NCBI GenBank assembly: GCA_964642045.1
Contig: CAZXLZ010000015.1
Coordinates: 1 to 23,094, forward strand
Source: RGIG5057 sp964642045
Lineage (GTDB): Bacteria > Bacillota > Clostridia > TANB77 > CAG-465
Direction of reading: 5' to 3'
DNA length: 23,094 bases
Shown here: piece after piece, positions 14,509 to 21,322 of the stretch
Layout of the letters: each line of letters begins with the position of its first letter
Numbering within the stretch: the stretch's first letter is position 1
Translations under genes and position numbers: made by a program
The notes under the pieces: model-generated
The model's input: only the letters and a program-made list of their open reading frames with translations
Told to the model about the DNA's origin: nothing
The model's database searches: none

Positions 14509-15021
14509 GTGTCTTTTTGGATGTTCTTATTTTGTTTAGGAAGTTTTATTGGATGGGTTATGGAAGTTATATTTAAGTTTTTTTCAGGTCAAACGATAGA
14601 TAAGGCTGGTATGGGAAAATTACCATTTTGTGCTTTGTATGGTACAGGAACCATACTTTTATATATAATATCAAGCTATTTTGAAAATGTAGTATTAGTA
14701 TTTTTAGTAAGTATGCTTTCTTTAACTTTTATAGAATTTGTAGCAGGTTTCTTACTAGATAAATTTTTTGGTATGGAACTTTGGGATTACCAAGATAAAA
14801 AGTTAAGTATAAATAAGTATATATGTGGAGAGTTTATGATTACTTGGGGAGCAACCGGCGTATTATTCTCTAAAATATTATTGCCACTTTTTAGAGGATT
14901 TTTCCTAAAAATCGACACAAGTTTTACATTTTATATGCTTATAATACTAACTATAATAATTGCTATAAACTATTTAGTAGCAGCAGTTTCAAATATAAAG
15001 CTAAGAAATTTTAGTGTGTAG
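14509..15021 (+). CDS. CmpB-type putative ABC transporter permease (PF06541-like) membrane protein
   Basis: The 170-residue protein has about four to five membrane helices (near 3-22, 42-60, 62-82, 110-130 and 140-162). It opens with FCLGSFIGWVMEVIFKFFSG and continues with LPFCALYGTG, FIEFVAGFLLDKFFGMELWDY and YICGEFMITWG, the conserved blocks of the family named ABC_trans_CmpB. The transport role of that family is only nominal, and no ATPase gene is adjacent. The start is GTG, six bases after GGGTGA. It precedes the Tad-like cluster but has a separate promoter and no shared theme that I can see. Confidence 0.75.
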   Translation: MSFWMFLFCLGSFIGWVMEVIFKFFSGQTIDKAGMGKLPFCALYGTGTILLYIISSYFENVVLVFLVSMLSLTFIEFVAGFLLDKFFGMELWDYQDKKLSINKYICGEFMITWGATGVLFSKILLPLFRGFFLKIDTSFTFYMLIILTIIIAINYLVAAVSNIKLRNFSV

Positions 15022-15052
15022 AATTGTGTCGAACGATTGTTTATAAAAACTA

Positions 15053-15082
15053 TTGACTTATATGATATTTGTGTGTTATTAT
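15053..15082 (+). promoter_or_regulatory. Promoter of the Tad-like run
   Basis: TTGACT (15053-15058) is followed at 18 bp by TATTAT (15077-15082), or at 17 bp by TTATTA. It is about 13 bp upstream of a strong ribosome binding site. Confidence 0.65.
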
Positions 15083-15094
15083 AGATGTGTGATT

Positions 15095-15118
15095 AGGAGG
15101 TGACTTAAATACATGTAA
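15095..15118 (+). promoter_or_regulatory. Strong ribosome binding site followed by ATG-TAA and an in-frame ATA
   Basis: AGGAGGTGA (15095-15103) is followed by CTTAAATACATGTAA. The only ATG (15113) meets a TAA at once (15116-15118). In the frame of the downstream TadB/TadC-like protein, the first codon after the upstream stop (15106-15108) is ATA at 15109, eight bases after GGAGG, and the frame is open from there. So the site serves an ATA start, a minimal start-stop element, or a gene with a lost base. Confidence 0.55.
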
Positions 15119-15912
15119 TATTTTTTATAATTATTTCTATATTTTTATCATTGTACACATATAAGTTAATTAAATCTAAAATAAAATCGAAACTTGTTTA
15201 TTCTAAAGTAGTTAAAAAGAGTAAATTTTTAAATGGTTCTAAATTTAATAGAGTAAAAGATGAACTTGCACTATTAAAAAATCCTTATGGACTTAATTTT
15301 AGAAATTATTTTATTATAAAATACATTTTATCTTTAGTATTTTTTGTTATTATAATTTTTAGGACAAAGAGTATAATTATATCAAGTATATATTTTTTGA
15401 TAATATTTTTTATTCCAGACATTTTAATAAGAAATTTTAAGAAAAATCAGTCAAATAAGTTAATTAATGAAATTAGAAATCTATGTAATAATTTAATTTT
15501 ACTTTTAACAAGTAATGTTAGTTTTTATGAAGCTTTAAAAATCTCAGCAAACTCATTAGAAGATAAACTATTTAAAGAAAAATTTATAATTTTTGTAGAA
15601 GATTACAGCCTATTTAATTTTAAATTAGGGCCTGCATTAGAAAAGTTCAAAAATAATTTTACATCAGAAGAACTTAATATGTTTTTAGGGATAATTTACG
15701 AGGGCGATAGAGAAGGAAAAATGATAGAAATGTTAGAAGTATTTTATGAAACATTGGAATTATCATATTTTAAATATACAAAGTATAAAAAGATGAAAGT
15801 ATCTTCATACATTTTAATTGCATCTATTATATCTTTAATAGATATAAGTACTATAACTGTATATCCTATGATGGTTCAAATAGTTCAAAATTTAGGTGTT
15901 ATTTTTAGATAG
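15109..15912 (+). CDS. TadB/TadC-like type II secretion F-domain membrane protein
   Basis: TadB and TadC form the inner-membrane platform for Tad (Flp) pili. The protein has membrane helices near residues 3-14 in the extended form, a pair around 65-105, and a C-terminal helix (SYILIASIISLIDISTITVY), with one T2SSF domain between them: NEIRNLCNNLILLLTSNVSFYEALKISANS, then LGPALEKFKNN, and GIIYEGDREGKMIEMLEVF. From the first conventional start (TTG at 15151, no ribosome binding site) it has 253 residues. From ATA at 15109 it gains 14 residues reading IHVIFFIIISIFLS, an extra hydrophobic segment typical of TadB N termini and correctly spaced from AGGAGG. I therefore think translation begins near 15109, but no canonical start codon exists there. 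It is the first gene of the Tad-like run. Confidence 0.7.
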   Translation: MHVIFFIIISIFLSLYTYKLIKSKIKSKLVYSKVVKKSKFLNGSKFNRVKDELALLKNPYGLNFRNYFIIKYILSLVFFVIIIFRTKSIIISSIYFLIIFFIPDILIRNFKKNQSNKLINEIRNLCNNLILLLTSNVSFYEALKISANSLEDKLFKEKFIIFVEDYSLFNFKLGPALEKFKNNFTSEELNMFLGIIYEGDREGKMIEMLEVFYETLELSYFKYTKYKKMKVSSYILIASIISLIDISTITVYPMMVQIVQNLGVIFR

Positions 15913-15924
15913 GGGGAATTTTTA

Positions 15925-16131
15925 GTGAGTAAAAAAATAGCAGAAAGCATTAAAAAGAAAAAGGTAAAAAGAAGAAGAGGGTCTGAAGCTATTGAGAGCA
16001 TCTTAATGATTGGAATTGTAATTTCACTTATAATAGCAGTTTTCTATCCTCAGTTTACTAACATTATAAATACTACATTGGCAGAACTTAATACTTGGTT
16101 TGCTAATGTCTTAAGTAATTTAGTACACTAA
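15925..16131 (+). CDS. Small prepilin (Flp/type IV pilin-like)
   Basis: The 68-residue protein has a Lys/Arg-rich leader of 19 residues ending KRRRG, followed by SEAIESILMIGIVISLIIAV, a single hydrophobic helix. Cleavage after Gly19 would leave Ser at +1 and Glu at +5 (residue 24), the classic prepilin peptidase pattern, and the short tail is that of Flp-type pilins. It would be processed and exported as the pilus subunit. The start is GTG at 15925, eight bases after AGGGGG, 12 bp after the platform gene. No prepilin peptidase gene is in the window. Confidence 0.8.
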   Translation: MSKKIAESIKKKKVKRRRGSEAIESILMIGIVISLIIAVFYPQFTNIINTTLAELNTWFANVLSNLVH

Positions 16132-16140
16132 GGAGCATAA

Positions 16141-16803
16141 ATGAGAATAAAGGAAAGAATAATTATACTTGTTATATCTTTAGCAATATATTTTGCTTTG
16201 GCATTTATATATAACAATATTGTAGTAAAAGATGAATATTATGATATGTATGTTTTATCATGTGATGTAAAAAGAGGAGAAAAAATTAGCAGTGATAAAT
16301 TGTTATGTGTAAAATATAAAAGTGCAGAAAGACTTGAAACTATAAATATGGATAATGATTTAGAAAACATGGTATTTTTAAGAGATTATACTAAAGGACA
16401 AGTAGTAACTAATGATAGCGTAAGTAGCGAAGAAGAGTTTTTAAGTTTAAATGAAGAAAAAGAGATTGTAGTTATAAAGATAGCTGAAAATGAAAATAAT
16501 TTGTGCAGTAGTATTAAGCCGGGTGATATTGTTAATGTATTTGTTACAGCTAAAACAAATGAACTTGTGAACATTATGAATGGGGAAAATGTGGAAAGTT
16601 ATACTAGTGATTCTGTTTTAGGAATAACCACTGTTAAATTATTAGAAAATATAGAAGTTTTAAAGTGCTATGATGCTGAGGGAAATGTGAAAAAAGATGG
16701 TGAAAAGCTTCAAAATGTAATGTTTGAAGTGGATAATGATATGGCTATAAAAATAAGTAATTTAAAGACTTATGCAGAGTTCAGCCTTAGCTTAAGTAGA
16801 TAG
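16141..16803 (+). CDS. CpaB/RcpC-like pilus assembly protein (SAF domain)
   Basis: CpaB (RcpC) is a periplasmic or surface component of Tad pilus systems. The 220-residue protein has an N-terminal membrane helix (about 7-24), a SAF-type segment (about 38-95: VLSCDVKRGEKISSDKLLCV, then LRDYTKGQVVTNDSV), and a second domain (about 105-218) with IVVIKIAENENNLCSSIKPG, GDIVNVFVTA, LLENIEVLKCYDAEG and a C-terminal MFEVDNDMAIKISNLKTYA, all in the CpaB order. AAGGAGC precedes the ATG, and the pilin gene ends 9 bp upstream. It supports assignment of the whole run as Tad-like. Confidence 0.8.
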   Translation: MRIKERIIILVISLAIYFALAFIYNNIVVKDEYYDMYVLSCDVKRGEKISSDKLLCVKYKSAERLETINMDNDLENMVFLRDYTKGQVVTNDSVSSEEEFLSLNEEKEIVVIKIAENENNLCSSIKPGDIVNVFVTAKTNELVNIMNGENVESYTSDSVLGITTVKLLENIEVLKCYDAEGNVKKDGEKLQNVMFEVDNDMAIKISNLKTYAEFSLSLSR

Positions 16804-16820
16804 GATAAGAGTTGATATAT

Positions 16821-17333
16821 ATGAAAAAAATATTAATTGGTGTGAGTTTTATTATAGTATGTATAGCTATTTACTTAGCTTTAAACAAAAATTTAGGTTT
16901 AAGGAAGGTAAAGCAAGATATAAAAATAGATATTTTTAGCTATGTAAATGTTATAACAAATAGAGAAATATTAAATGTAGACGGGAAAATATATATAGGA
17001 AATAATAAAAAAGAACTAGAGAATGGTTTTTATGATATAAAAGTGGAAGAAGATGTAAATAAGATTAAATTAAGTATCAATTCTTTAAGTAAAAATATTA
17101 AGGATGAAAGGTTTAATGCAGATTATTGTTTAGAAGTTTGTAAATATATAAATATAATATTTGAAAATAATATAGATACTGATATTTTAAATAGCAAATT
17201 ATCACAGAGCTATTTAAAATTAAGGCAAGATTATAACTTAGATGATTTTGAAAGTGTGAGTTATAATGATGGAGAATTTAGTATACTCCTATATGAAAGT
17301 GGGAATGAATTATGTTTAGAAATTGGAAAATAA
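16821..17333 (+). CDS. Membrane-anchored unknown protein in the Tad-like run
   Basis: I do not recognise the family. The protein has about 170 residues: an N-terminal membrane helix (about 2-20: KKILIGVSFIIVCIAIYLAL) and an extracytoplasmic domain that is Asp/Asn/Lys rich with alternating beta and helical stretches (IDIFSYVNVITNREI..., NADYCLEVCKYINIIFENN). Three Cys residues lie in the outside part. The start is uncertain between the ATG at 16821 and a TTG at 16812; the ATG is preferred, with AAGAG nine bases upstream. The next gene starts inside its last codons (22-bp overlap), implying coupled translation. It is probably a pilus accessory protein, by context only. Confidence 0.6.
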   Translation: MKKILIGVSFIIVCIAIYLALNKNLGLRKVKQDIKIDIFSYVNVITNREILNVDGKIYIGNNKKELENGFYDIKVEEDVNKIKLSINSLSKNIKDERFNADYCLEVCKYINIIFENNIDTDILNSKLSQSYLKLRQDYNLDDFESVSYNDGEFSILLYESGNELCLEIGK

Positions 17334-18115
17334 AAGTAAATATTATAATAGTAGTTATATTTGCTTTTGGTATAAACAGTAAAATATATGGAATATCTTC
17401 TGATTTTAAATATGTTATAGATACTATTGGGATTCCACAGTATAATATTTATGGTGAAGAAATAAATGAGGATGTTTATTATACATATAATGTTATGAGC
17501 TATGGAAGCCCAGAAAGTGCAAGTATGGGAGCAAGTCAAGGTTTTAAATGTGTAAATGGTGGACTTTGGTCGTCTAGTGGTGGAAAATATGTAGGAATAG
17601 GACAGCCAGGAGAATATTACTATGTTGGAAGAGCATATAACGGAAGTCTTATAAGTAATGTGAGATACCCAGTTTCATTTTTTCCAGAAACTGTGCCTAA
17701 TTATTGGAATTATGTTGAAACAGCAGGAGCTCTTGCATCATGGAATGATTCTAGTAAGTATAAGTATATAGAGCAGCTTAAATATATGAAAAATACCTCT
17801 ATACTATATGATAGGCTTGATTTTGTAAATAAAGTAACAAATCCTTATGACCTCATTGCATATGGAATTAGTGCATCACAGATAGGATTAAATAAGATAA
17901 CACTAGATGCATGTGCTACATGGAAAACAAATGGCGTACTTACTGCTGTAAGAAGAGAGTCTACTGGGGCTATAAGGTATGCAATTTTTAGCACAGCTCC
18001 AATGGCGGCAAGCGCTTCTGTAAAATCAAATCTTGTATGTCTTGATTCATATACAATATCAGAAAATGAAAAAACAAAAAATGTTGAGATATCTTTTGGT
18101 GCATATGTAAGTTAA
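17312..18115 (+). CDS. Secreted protein of the Tad-like run, N-terminal part up to an in-frame TAA
   Basis: The 267-residue product has a signal peptide (about 1-28: basic MFRNWKIK, then NIIIVVIFAFG) and an extracellular domain rich in Tyr, Ser, Gly and Asn (NVMSYGSPESASMGASQG, FFPETVPNYWNYVETAGALA). It ends in NVEISFGAYVS followed by TAA at 18113. The same frame continues without a stop for another 257 codons, so this is the front of a gene of about 524 codons. I do not recognise the domain. A secreted protein of this size among Tad genes could be a surface or tip component, which is inference. The ATG at 17312 lies inside the previous gene; GTGGGAA upstream is a weak ribosome binding site. 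Confidence 0.65.
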   Translation: MFRNWKIKVNIIIVVIFAFGINSKIYGISSDFKYVIDTIGIPQYNIYGEEINEDVYYTYNVMSYGSPESASMGASQGFKCVNGGLWSSSGGKYVGIGQPGEYYYVGRAYNGSLISNVRYPVSFFPETVPNYWNYVETAGALASWNDSSKYKYIEQLKYMKNTSILYDRLDFVNKVTNPYDLIAYGISASQIGLNKITLDACATWKTNGVLTAVRRESTGAIRYAIFSTAPMAASASVKSNLVCLDSYTISENEKTKNVEISFGAYVS

Positions 18116-18886
18116 TTAAATGATTATGTTAAAAAAGAGTATATAAAGGAAATAAAGATAAAGCTTTATATAAATGGAGAGCTAAAAAGCACGGTATCTG
18201 CAAGTAAAAAGGAAAGTGTAAATAAAAAGTATATAATAACATTAGATAGAAATGCCTCAGATTCTTATCCCTTATATATAGAAGTTAAATCTTCTTTATA
18301 TACTGAATTTGCGGTTGATGGTCTAATGAGAGATGGTCTGTCAAAAACTGTTAATGTAATAATTGATAAGTATAAAAATAAGGTAGAAGATGCAGATATA
18401 AAGCTTCTTAGTAAAGAGGAATCTAAATATTTAGTTTCTGATATATTAAAAACAAAAGATACAAATTTAAATAATTCTAAAGGTATACTTCAAGGAGATA
18501 ATCATATTTGTATAAAAGTAAAAACAGATTATAATTTTTCTGATATAAATATATATTTAAATGGTAAAAATCAAACTTTTTCTAAAATATATTCAAATGA
18601 TAATACTTTTTATATTGATTATAAAGTGCCAGATGCGGAAGAATATATTAGTATAAATAGTTGGAATTATTTAAGAAACAAAAATAGTAATTATTTTAAT
18701 ATAGATCATAACGATATAGGTAAAAGAGTAAAAAATCCAAATGTGTTAAAAATAGTAATAAACGGAGAAGAGAAAGAAATTTTATTTGATGTTATAGATA
18801 AATATAATTTAAATATGAATTATGATTTAAAAGATATAATAAATAGTGAGGAGATAAAAAATAAAATTGAAGTTAAAAAATGGTAA
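18116..18886 (+). CDS. C-terminal part of the interrupted secreted protein
   Basis: Directly after the TAA at 18113-18115 the same frame is open through to 18886. It starts LNDYVKKEYIKEIKIKLYIN and contains beta-rich, Lys/Asn-rich text (YIEVKSSLYTEFAVDGL, ICIKVKTDYNFSDINIYLNG, VPDAEEYISINSWNYL). The first ATG in frame is at 18326 and has no ribosome binding site, so independent translation of this part is unlikely. Its end overlaps the start of the next gene by 20 bases. Either the gene is inactivated by one nonsense change, or the stop is read through; the sequence after the stop does not match a known readthrough signal. Confidence 0.6.
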   Translation, partial: LNDYVKKEYIKEIKIKLYINGELKSTVSASKKESVNKKYIITLDRNASDSYPLYIEVKSSLYTEFAVDGLMRDGLSKTVNVIIDKYKNKVEDADIKLLSKEESKYLVSDILKTKDTNLNNSKGILQGDNHICIKVKTDYNFSDINIYLNGKNQTFSKIYSNDNTFYIDYKVPDAEEYISINSWNYLRNKNSNYFNIDHNDIGKRVKNPNVLKIVINGEEKEILFDVIDKYNLNMNYDLKDIINSEEIKNKIEVKKW

Positions 18887-19298
18887 AAAAGGAAGTTTAC
18901 TCCTTACATATGTAGTAGCACTATTTATAGTTGTTTTGATAATTATTATATTTGTTATATTTGCATTTCAAATAAGCATATCATCTAAAATTCTAACTAT
19001 AAGGAAAGATTTATTTTATATATCACAAAACTGCTTTATGGCTTTTGATAAAACTGCTCTTGAGTATAATGAATATATTATGGATAATACTAAAATGAAA
19101 GAAATCGTTAGTGATATTATATTCAAAAATTATGATGGCACAGTTACACTAAAAGATGTAAGTTATGATAAAAATACAAATGAAGTAAAAATATCGGTAA
19201 ATATAAAGATATCTCCGATTATAAAAACTAACTATATTAATGAAGTAATTGTGCCATTAGAAGAAAAATATAAATTAAAATTAATGGAGGGAAAATGA
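18867..19298 (+). CDS. TadE-like small membrane protein with prepilin-like N terminus (first of two)
   Basis: The 143-residue protein has a short basic leader ending NGKKG, then SLLLTYVVALFIVVLIIIIF, a long hydrophobic helix, then an outside domain of about 100 residues (YDGTVTLKDVSYDKNTNEVK). Leader and helix fit class III prepilin or TadE/TadF pseudopilin layout, with cleavage expected after Gly9, but position +5 is Thr rather than Glu. The start is TTG at 18867 within the end of the previous gene; GAGGAG lies rather far (about 11-14 bases) upstream. Its stop overlaps the next ATG (ATGA), so the two are translationally coupled. The TadE-like label rests on layout and context. Confidence 0.55.
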   Translation: MKLKNGKKGSLLLTYVVALFIVVLIIIIFVIFAFQISISSKILTIRKDLFYISQNCFMAFDKTALEYNEYIMDNTKMKEIVSDIIFKNYDGTVTLKDVSYDKNTNEVKISVNIKISPIIKTNYINEVIVPLEEKYKLKLMEGK

Positions 19299-19708
19299 AT
19301 AGAAAAAGAGGTAGCTTAAGTTTAACTATTCCAATAGTATTTGTTATTGTGACAGTAATGCTTATCATTATATTCTCTTTTATGGTAAATACTACATTGC
19401 CACTTATATATTATGAAAAAATAGATAATATAGCAACAAGGTATATGTTTGTTATAGAAAAGTTTGGATATTTGACTACAGCTGAAAAAAATCAAATGAT
19501 TGATGATCTAAAAAATGCAGGAATAGATGAAACAAAAATTACACTAGTATATCCTAAAGCCAAAATAGGGTATGGTGAGCCTACGGAGTTAACTATAAAT
19601 TATAGTTATAGCTATAAACTGCCTATTTTAGGTAATAATAATAGTTTTACTCAAAATAAAGAAACTATTATTTCTGTTAAGAAAAATAGTTTCTCTAAAA
19701 TATACTAA
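19295..19708 (+). CDS. TadE-like small membrane protein with prepilin-like N terminus (second of two)
   Basis: The 137-residue protein begins MNRKRG followed by SLSLTIPIVFVIVTVMLIII, again a basic leader, Gly, and a single long helix, then an outside domain ending in PILGNNNSFTQNKETIISVK. The Gly-Ser-Leu-x-Leu-Thr junction is shared with the preceding gene. TadE/TadF or DUF4320-like proteins of clostridial Tad loci have this plan; the exact family is uncertain. GGAGGG precedes the ATG, which overlaps the upstream stop by four bases. It ends the Tad-like run, and its stop codon overlaps the stop of the convergent mecA gene. Confidence 0.55.
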   Translation: MNRKRGSLSLTIPIVFVIVTVMLIIIFSFMVNTTLPLIYYEKIDNIATRYMFVIEKFGYLTTAEKNQMIDDLKNAGIDETKITLVYPKAKIGYGEPTELTINYSYSYKLPILGNNNSFTQNKETIISVKKNSFSKIY

Positions 19709-20316
19709 AATTTAACTAGAGTTTTTAGCGCCTTATTCTCAATAATAAGTTTTGACTTTTCTTTAAGTGAAACTTCAAATATTCCTGATTCATACATATT
19801 CTCTGAATATTCATTTATTAAAGAAGCAGTTTTTATAAATTTTTGCTGTTTAATTGTATAACTTGAAAATATTATAAAGTATTTATCATTATATTTATAT
19901 AAAGAATTTTTACCTATATAGCATTTTTCAGCAGATAATATTTTAGCAAGATTTATTACATCACTAAGTGATTTAAATTCAAATATACTAAAACCAGAAT
20001 AATATTCTAAATATGATGATTTATTTAAGTCTTGATTTCCCAAAATATCAAATTTAGAAAGATCAGGAAAATCATCCATTTTAGTTATAGTGACTATGAA
20101 TTCATTATTACTATCTGTAGTTGCTTCAACAAATACTTGTGTATGTTCAAGAGGAAAATCAGTGGTTAAATTTGTTTCTTCTATTAAATCAACAAAAAGC
20201 TGTCTTGCTTTTTTAGCATCTTTTTCTATATCATTTAAAGATAAGTTTCTTTGATATAACTCATCTATTGTCATTCTTATTTCAACTCTATTTTCACTTA
20301 TAACTTCAACTCTCAT
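19705..20316 (-). CDS. mecA: Adaptor protein MecA
   Basis: MecA-family adaptors deliver substrates such as ComK in Bacillus to the ClpCP protease. The 203-residue protein starts MRVEVISENRVEIRMTIDEL and continues with AKKARQLFVDLIEETN and FPLEHTQVFVEATTDSNNEF, the family's N-terminal substrate-binding domain (about 1-80). The C-terminal ClpC-binding domain is seen from about residue 108 (FSIFEFKSLSDVINLAKILS, YKYNDKYFIIF, INEYSE). The linker is short. GGAGG precedes the ATG at good spacing, and the promoter is a perfect consensus. It converges on the Tad-like run. With comEA in the window a competence role is possible, but MecA also serves in general ClpC proteolysis. Confidence 0.88.
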   Translation of the reverse strand: MRVEVISENRVEIRMTIDELYQRNLSLNDIEKDAKKARQLFVDLIEETNLTTDFPLEHTQVFVEATTDSNNEFIVTITKMDDFPDLSKFDILGNQDLNKSSYLEYYSGFSIFEFKSLSDVINLAKILSAEKCYIGKNSLYKYNDKYFIIFSSYTIKQQKFIKTASLINEYSENMYESGIFEVSLKEKSKLIIENKALKTLVKF

Positions 20317-20352
20317 TTATACCTCCATAAAAGTTGCTATAATAATATATGT

Positions 20353-20381
20353 ATTATATATCCATTTAGTGACTCTGTCAA
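20353..20381 (-). promoter_or_regulatory. Perfect consensus promoter of mecA
   Basis: On the minus strand TTGACA (20381-20376), a 17-bp spacer and TATAAT (20358-20353), an exact sigma-A consensus. Confidence 0.85.
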
Positions 20382-20466
20382 CAATCTATATATAGTATTT
20401 GTAAAATTTATCAGTCCATTAAAAAAAGTTAAAAATATTAAATTTTAATAAAAAAACTCCAAAAAT

Positions 20467-20495
20467 TTGAAATAGAAGTAAAGCTGTGCTATAAT
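20467..20495 (+). promoter_or_regulatory. Promoter of the rpsF-ssb-rpsR operon
   Basis: TTGAAA (20467-20472), a 17-bp spacer and TATAAT (20490-20495). Expected start about 20502, giving a 65-base leader. Confidence 0.85.
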
Positions 20496-20511
20496 ATATC
20501 TTGTTAGTTTT

Positions 20512-20553
20512 CCTTACTCTACTATTTTTAAGTAGAGTCAGATGGCCAGAAGG
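20512..20553 (+). promoter_or_regulatory. Probable S6:S18 autoregulatory leader of rpsF
   Basis: CCTT (20512-20515) pairs with AAGG (20550-20553), and inside it ACTCTACT (20516-20523) pairs perfectly with AGTAGAGT (20531-20538) across a 7-base loop. An 11-base bulge on the 3' side reads CAGATGGCCAG. A hairpin with a large 3' bulge just before the ribosome binding site is the known plan of the rpsF leader element bound by the S6:S18 complex. I do not see a clean CCG in the bulge (it reads CCA), so the match should be tested. Confidence 0.6.
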
Positions 20554-20566
20554 GAGGAGTGAGCTC

Positions 20567-20848
20567 ATGAAAAATAATTATGAAGCAGTAATAATACTTT
20601 CACAGCTTATAGCAGACGAAGAAAAAGTTGCTTTTGCTGAAAAAATGAAAGAATTAATTACAAAAAATGGTGAACTTGCTAATATTGATGAATGGGGTAA
20701 AAAAACTCTTGCTTATGAGATAAAGAAGCAAAAAGAAGGATTTTACATCGTGTTTACATTTACAGCAACACCAGAGTCTATGTCTGAAATGGATAGAATT
20801 TTAAGATTAGACGAAAGAGTATTAAAATATATAGTAGTAAAAAAATAG
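20567..20848 (+). CDS. rpsF: 30S ribosomal protein S6
   Basis: S6 binds 16S rRNA with S18 in the small-subunit platform. The 93-residue protein has MKNNYEAVIILSQLIADEEK, the mid motif IDEWGKKTLAYEIKKQKEGFYIV, and MDRILRLDERVLKYIVVKK, all standard for S6, and normal length. The ATG at 20567 has GGGAGGAG upstream at good spacing; upstream extension of the frame falls in the structured leader. It is the first gene of the rpsF-ssb-rpsR operon. Confidence 0.97.
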   Translation: MKNNYEAVIILSQLIADEEKVAFAEKMKELITKNGELANIDEWGKKTLAYEIKKQKEGFYIVFTFTATPESMSEMDRILRLDERVLKYIVVKK

Positions 20849-20875
20849 TAAAAATATGAATAAGGGGGAATTGCT

Positions 20876-21298
20876 ATGAATAAATTTCAATTTATGGGAA
20901 GATTAACGAAAGACCCAGAAATAAGAAGTACAACTACAGGTACACAAGTTGCAGCTTTTTCACTAGCTGTAAATAGAAGATTTGCAAATCAAAATGGAGA
21001 AAGACAAACTGATTTCTTCAATCTTACTGCATTCGGCAAAACAGCTGAGTTTTGTTCAAAATACTTTAGAAAAGGTGCTCAAGTTCTAGTAGAAGGTAGA
21101 ATTCAAAATAGAACTTGGGAAGATCAAAACGGTCAAAAAAGATATGCAACTGACTTTATAGTTGAAGACACTTATTTTGCAGATTCTAAGAGAGATTCAG
21201 CATCTGGGGATATTCCAATGGCAGTTACTTCTGATGATATTCAAATAGATGGGGGAGAATATATAACTGTAGATGATACTGCAGACCTACCATTCTAA
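20876..21298 (+). CDS. ssb: Single-stranded DNA-binding protein
   Basis: SSB coats single-stranded DNA in replication and repair. The 140-residue protein has the OB fold (about 1-105) with MNKFQFMGRLTKDPEIRST, TDFFNLTAFGKTAEFCSKYF, GAQVLVEGRIQNRTWED and the aromatic residues expected for DNA stacking. A short acidic linker (about 106-132) leads to the tip DDTADLPF, the conserved protein-interaction peptide. AAGGGGGA precedes the ATG. It lies between rpsF and rpsR, the classic bacterial order. Confidence 0.97.
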   Translation: MNKFQFMGRLTKDPEIRSTTTGTQVAAFSLAVNRRFANQNGERQTDFFNLTAFGKTAEFCSKYFRKGAQVLVEGRIQNRTWEDQNGQKRYATDFIVEDTYFADSKRDSASGDIPMAVTSDDIQIDGGEYITVDDTADLPF

Positions 21299-21322
21299 GA
21301 AAAAGTAAGGAGGCAAATTTTA

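Noticed and set aside
15151..15153. TTG as the true start of the TadB/TadC-like protein
   Set aside because: It has no ribosome binding site, lies about 50 bases from the strong AGGAGG, and would lose the N-terminal hydrophobic segment.
17261..17539. Minus-strand 92-codon frame near the start of the secreted protein
   Set aside because: Antisense to two overlapping genes; biased hydrophobic composition typical of shadow frames.
18326..18328. ATG as an independent start for the second half of the secreted protein
   Set aside because: No ribosome binding site, and the same frame is open upstream to the TAA with matching protein-like text.
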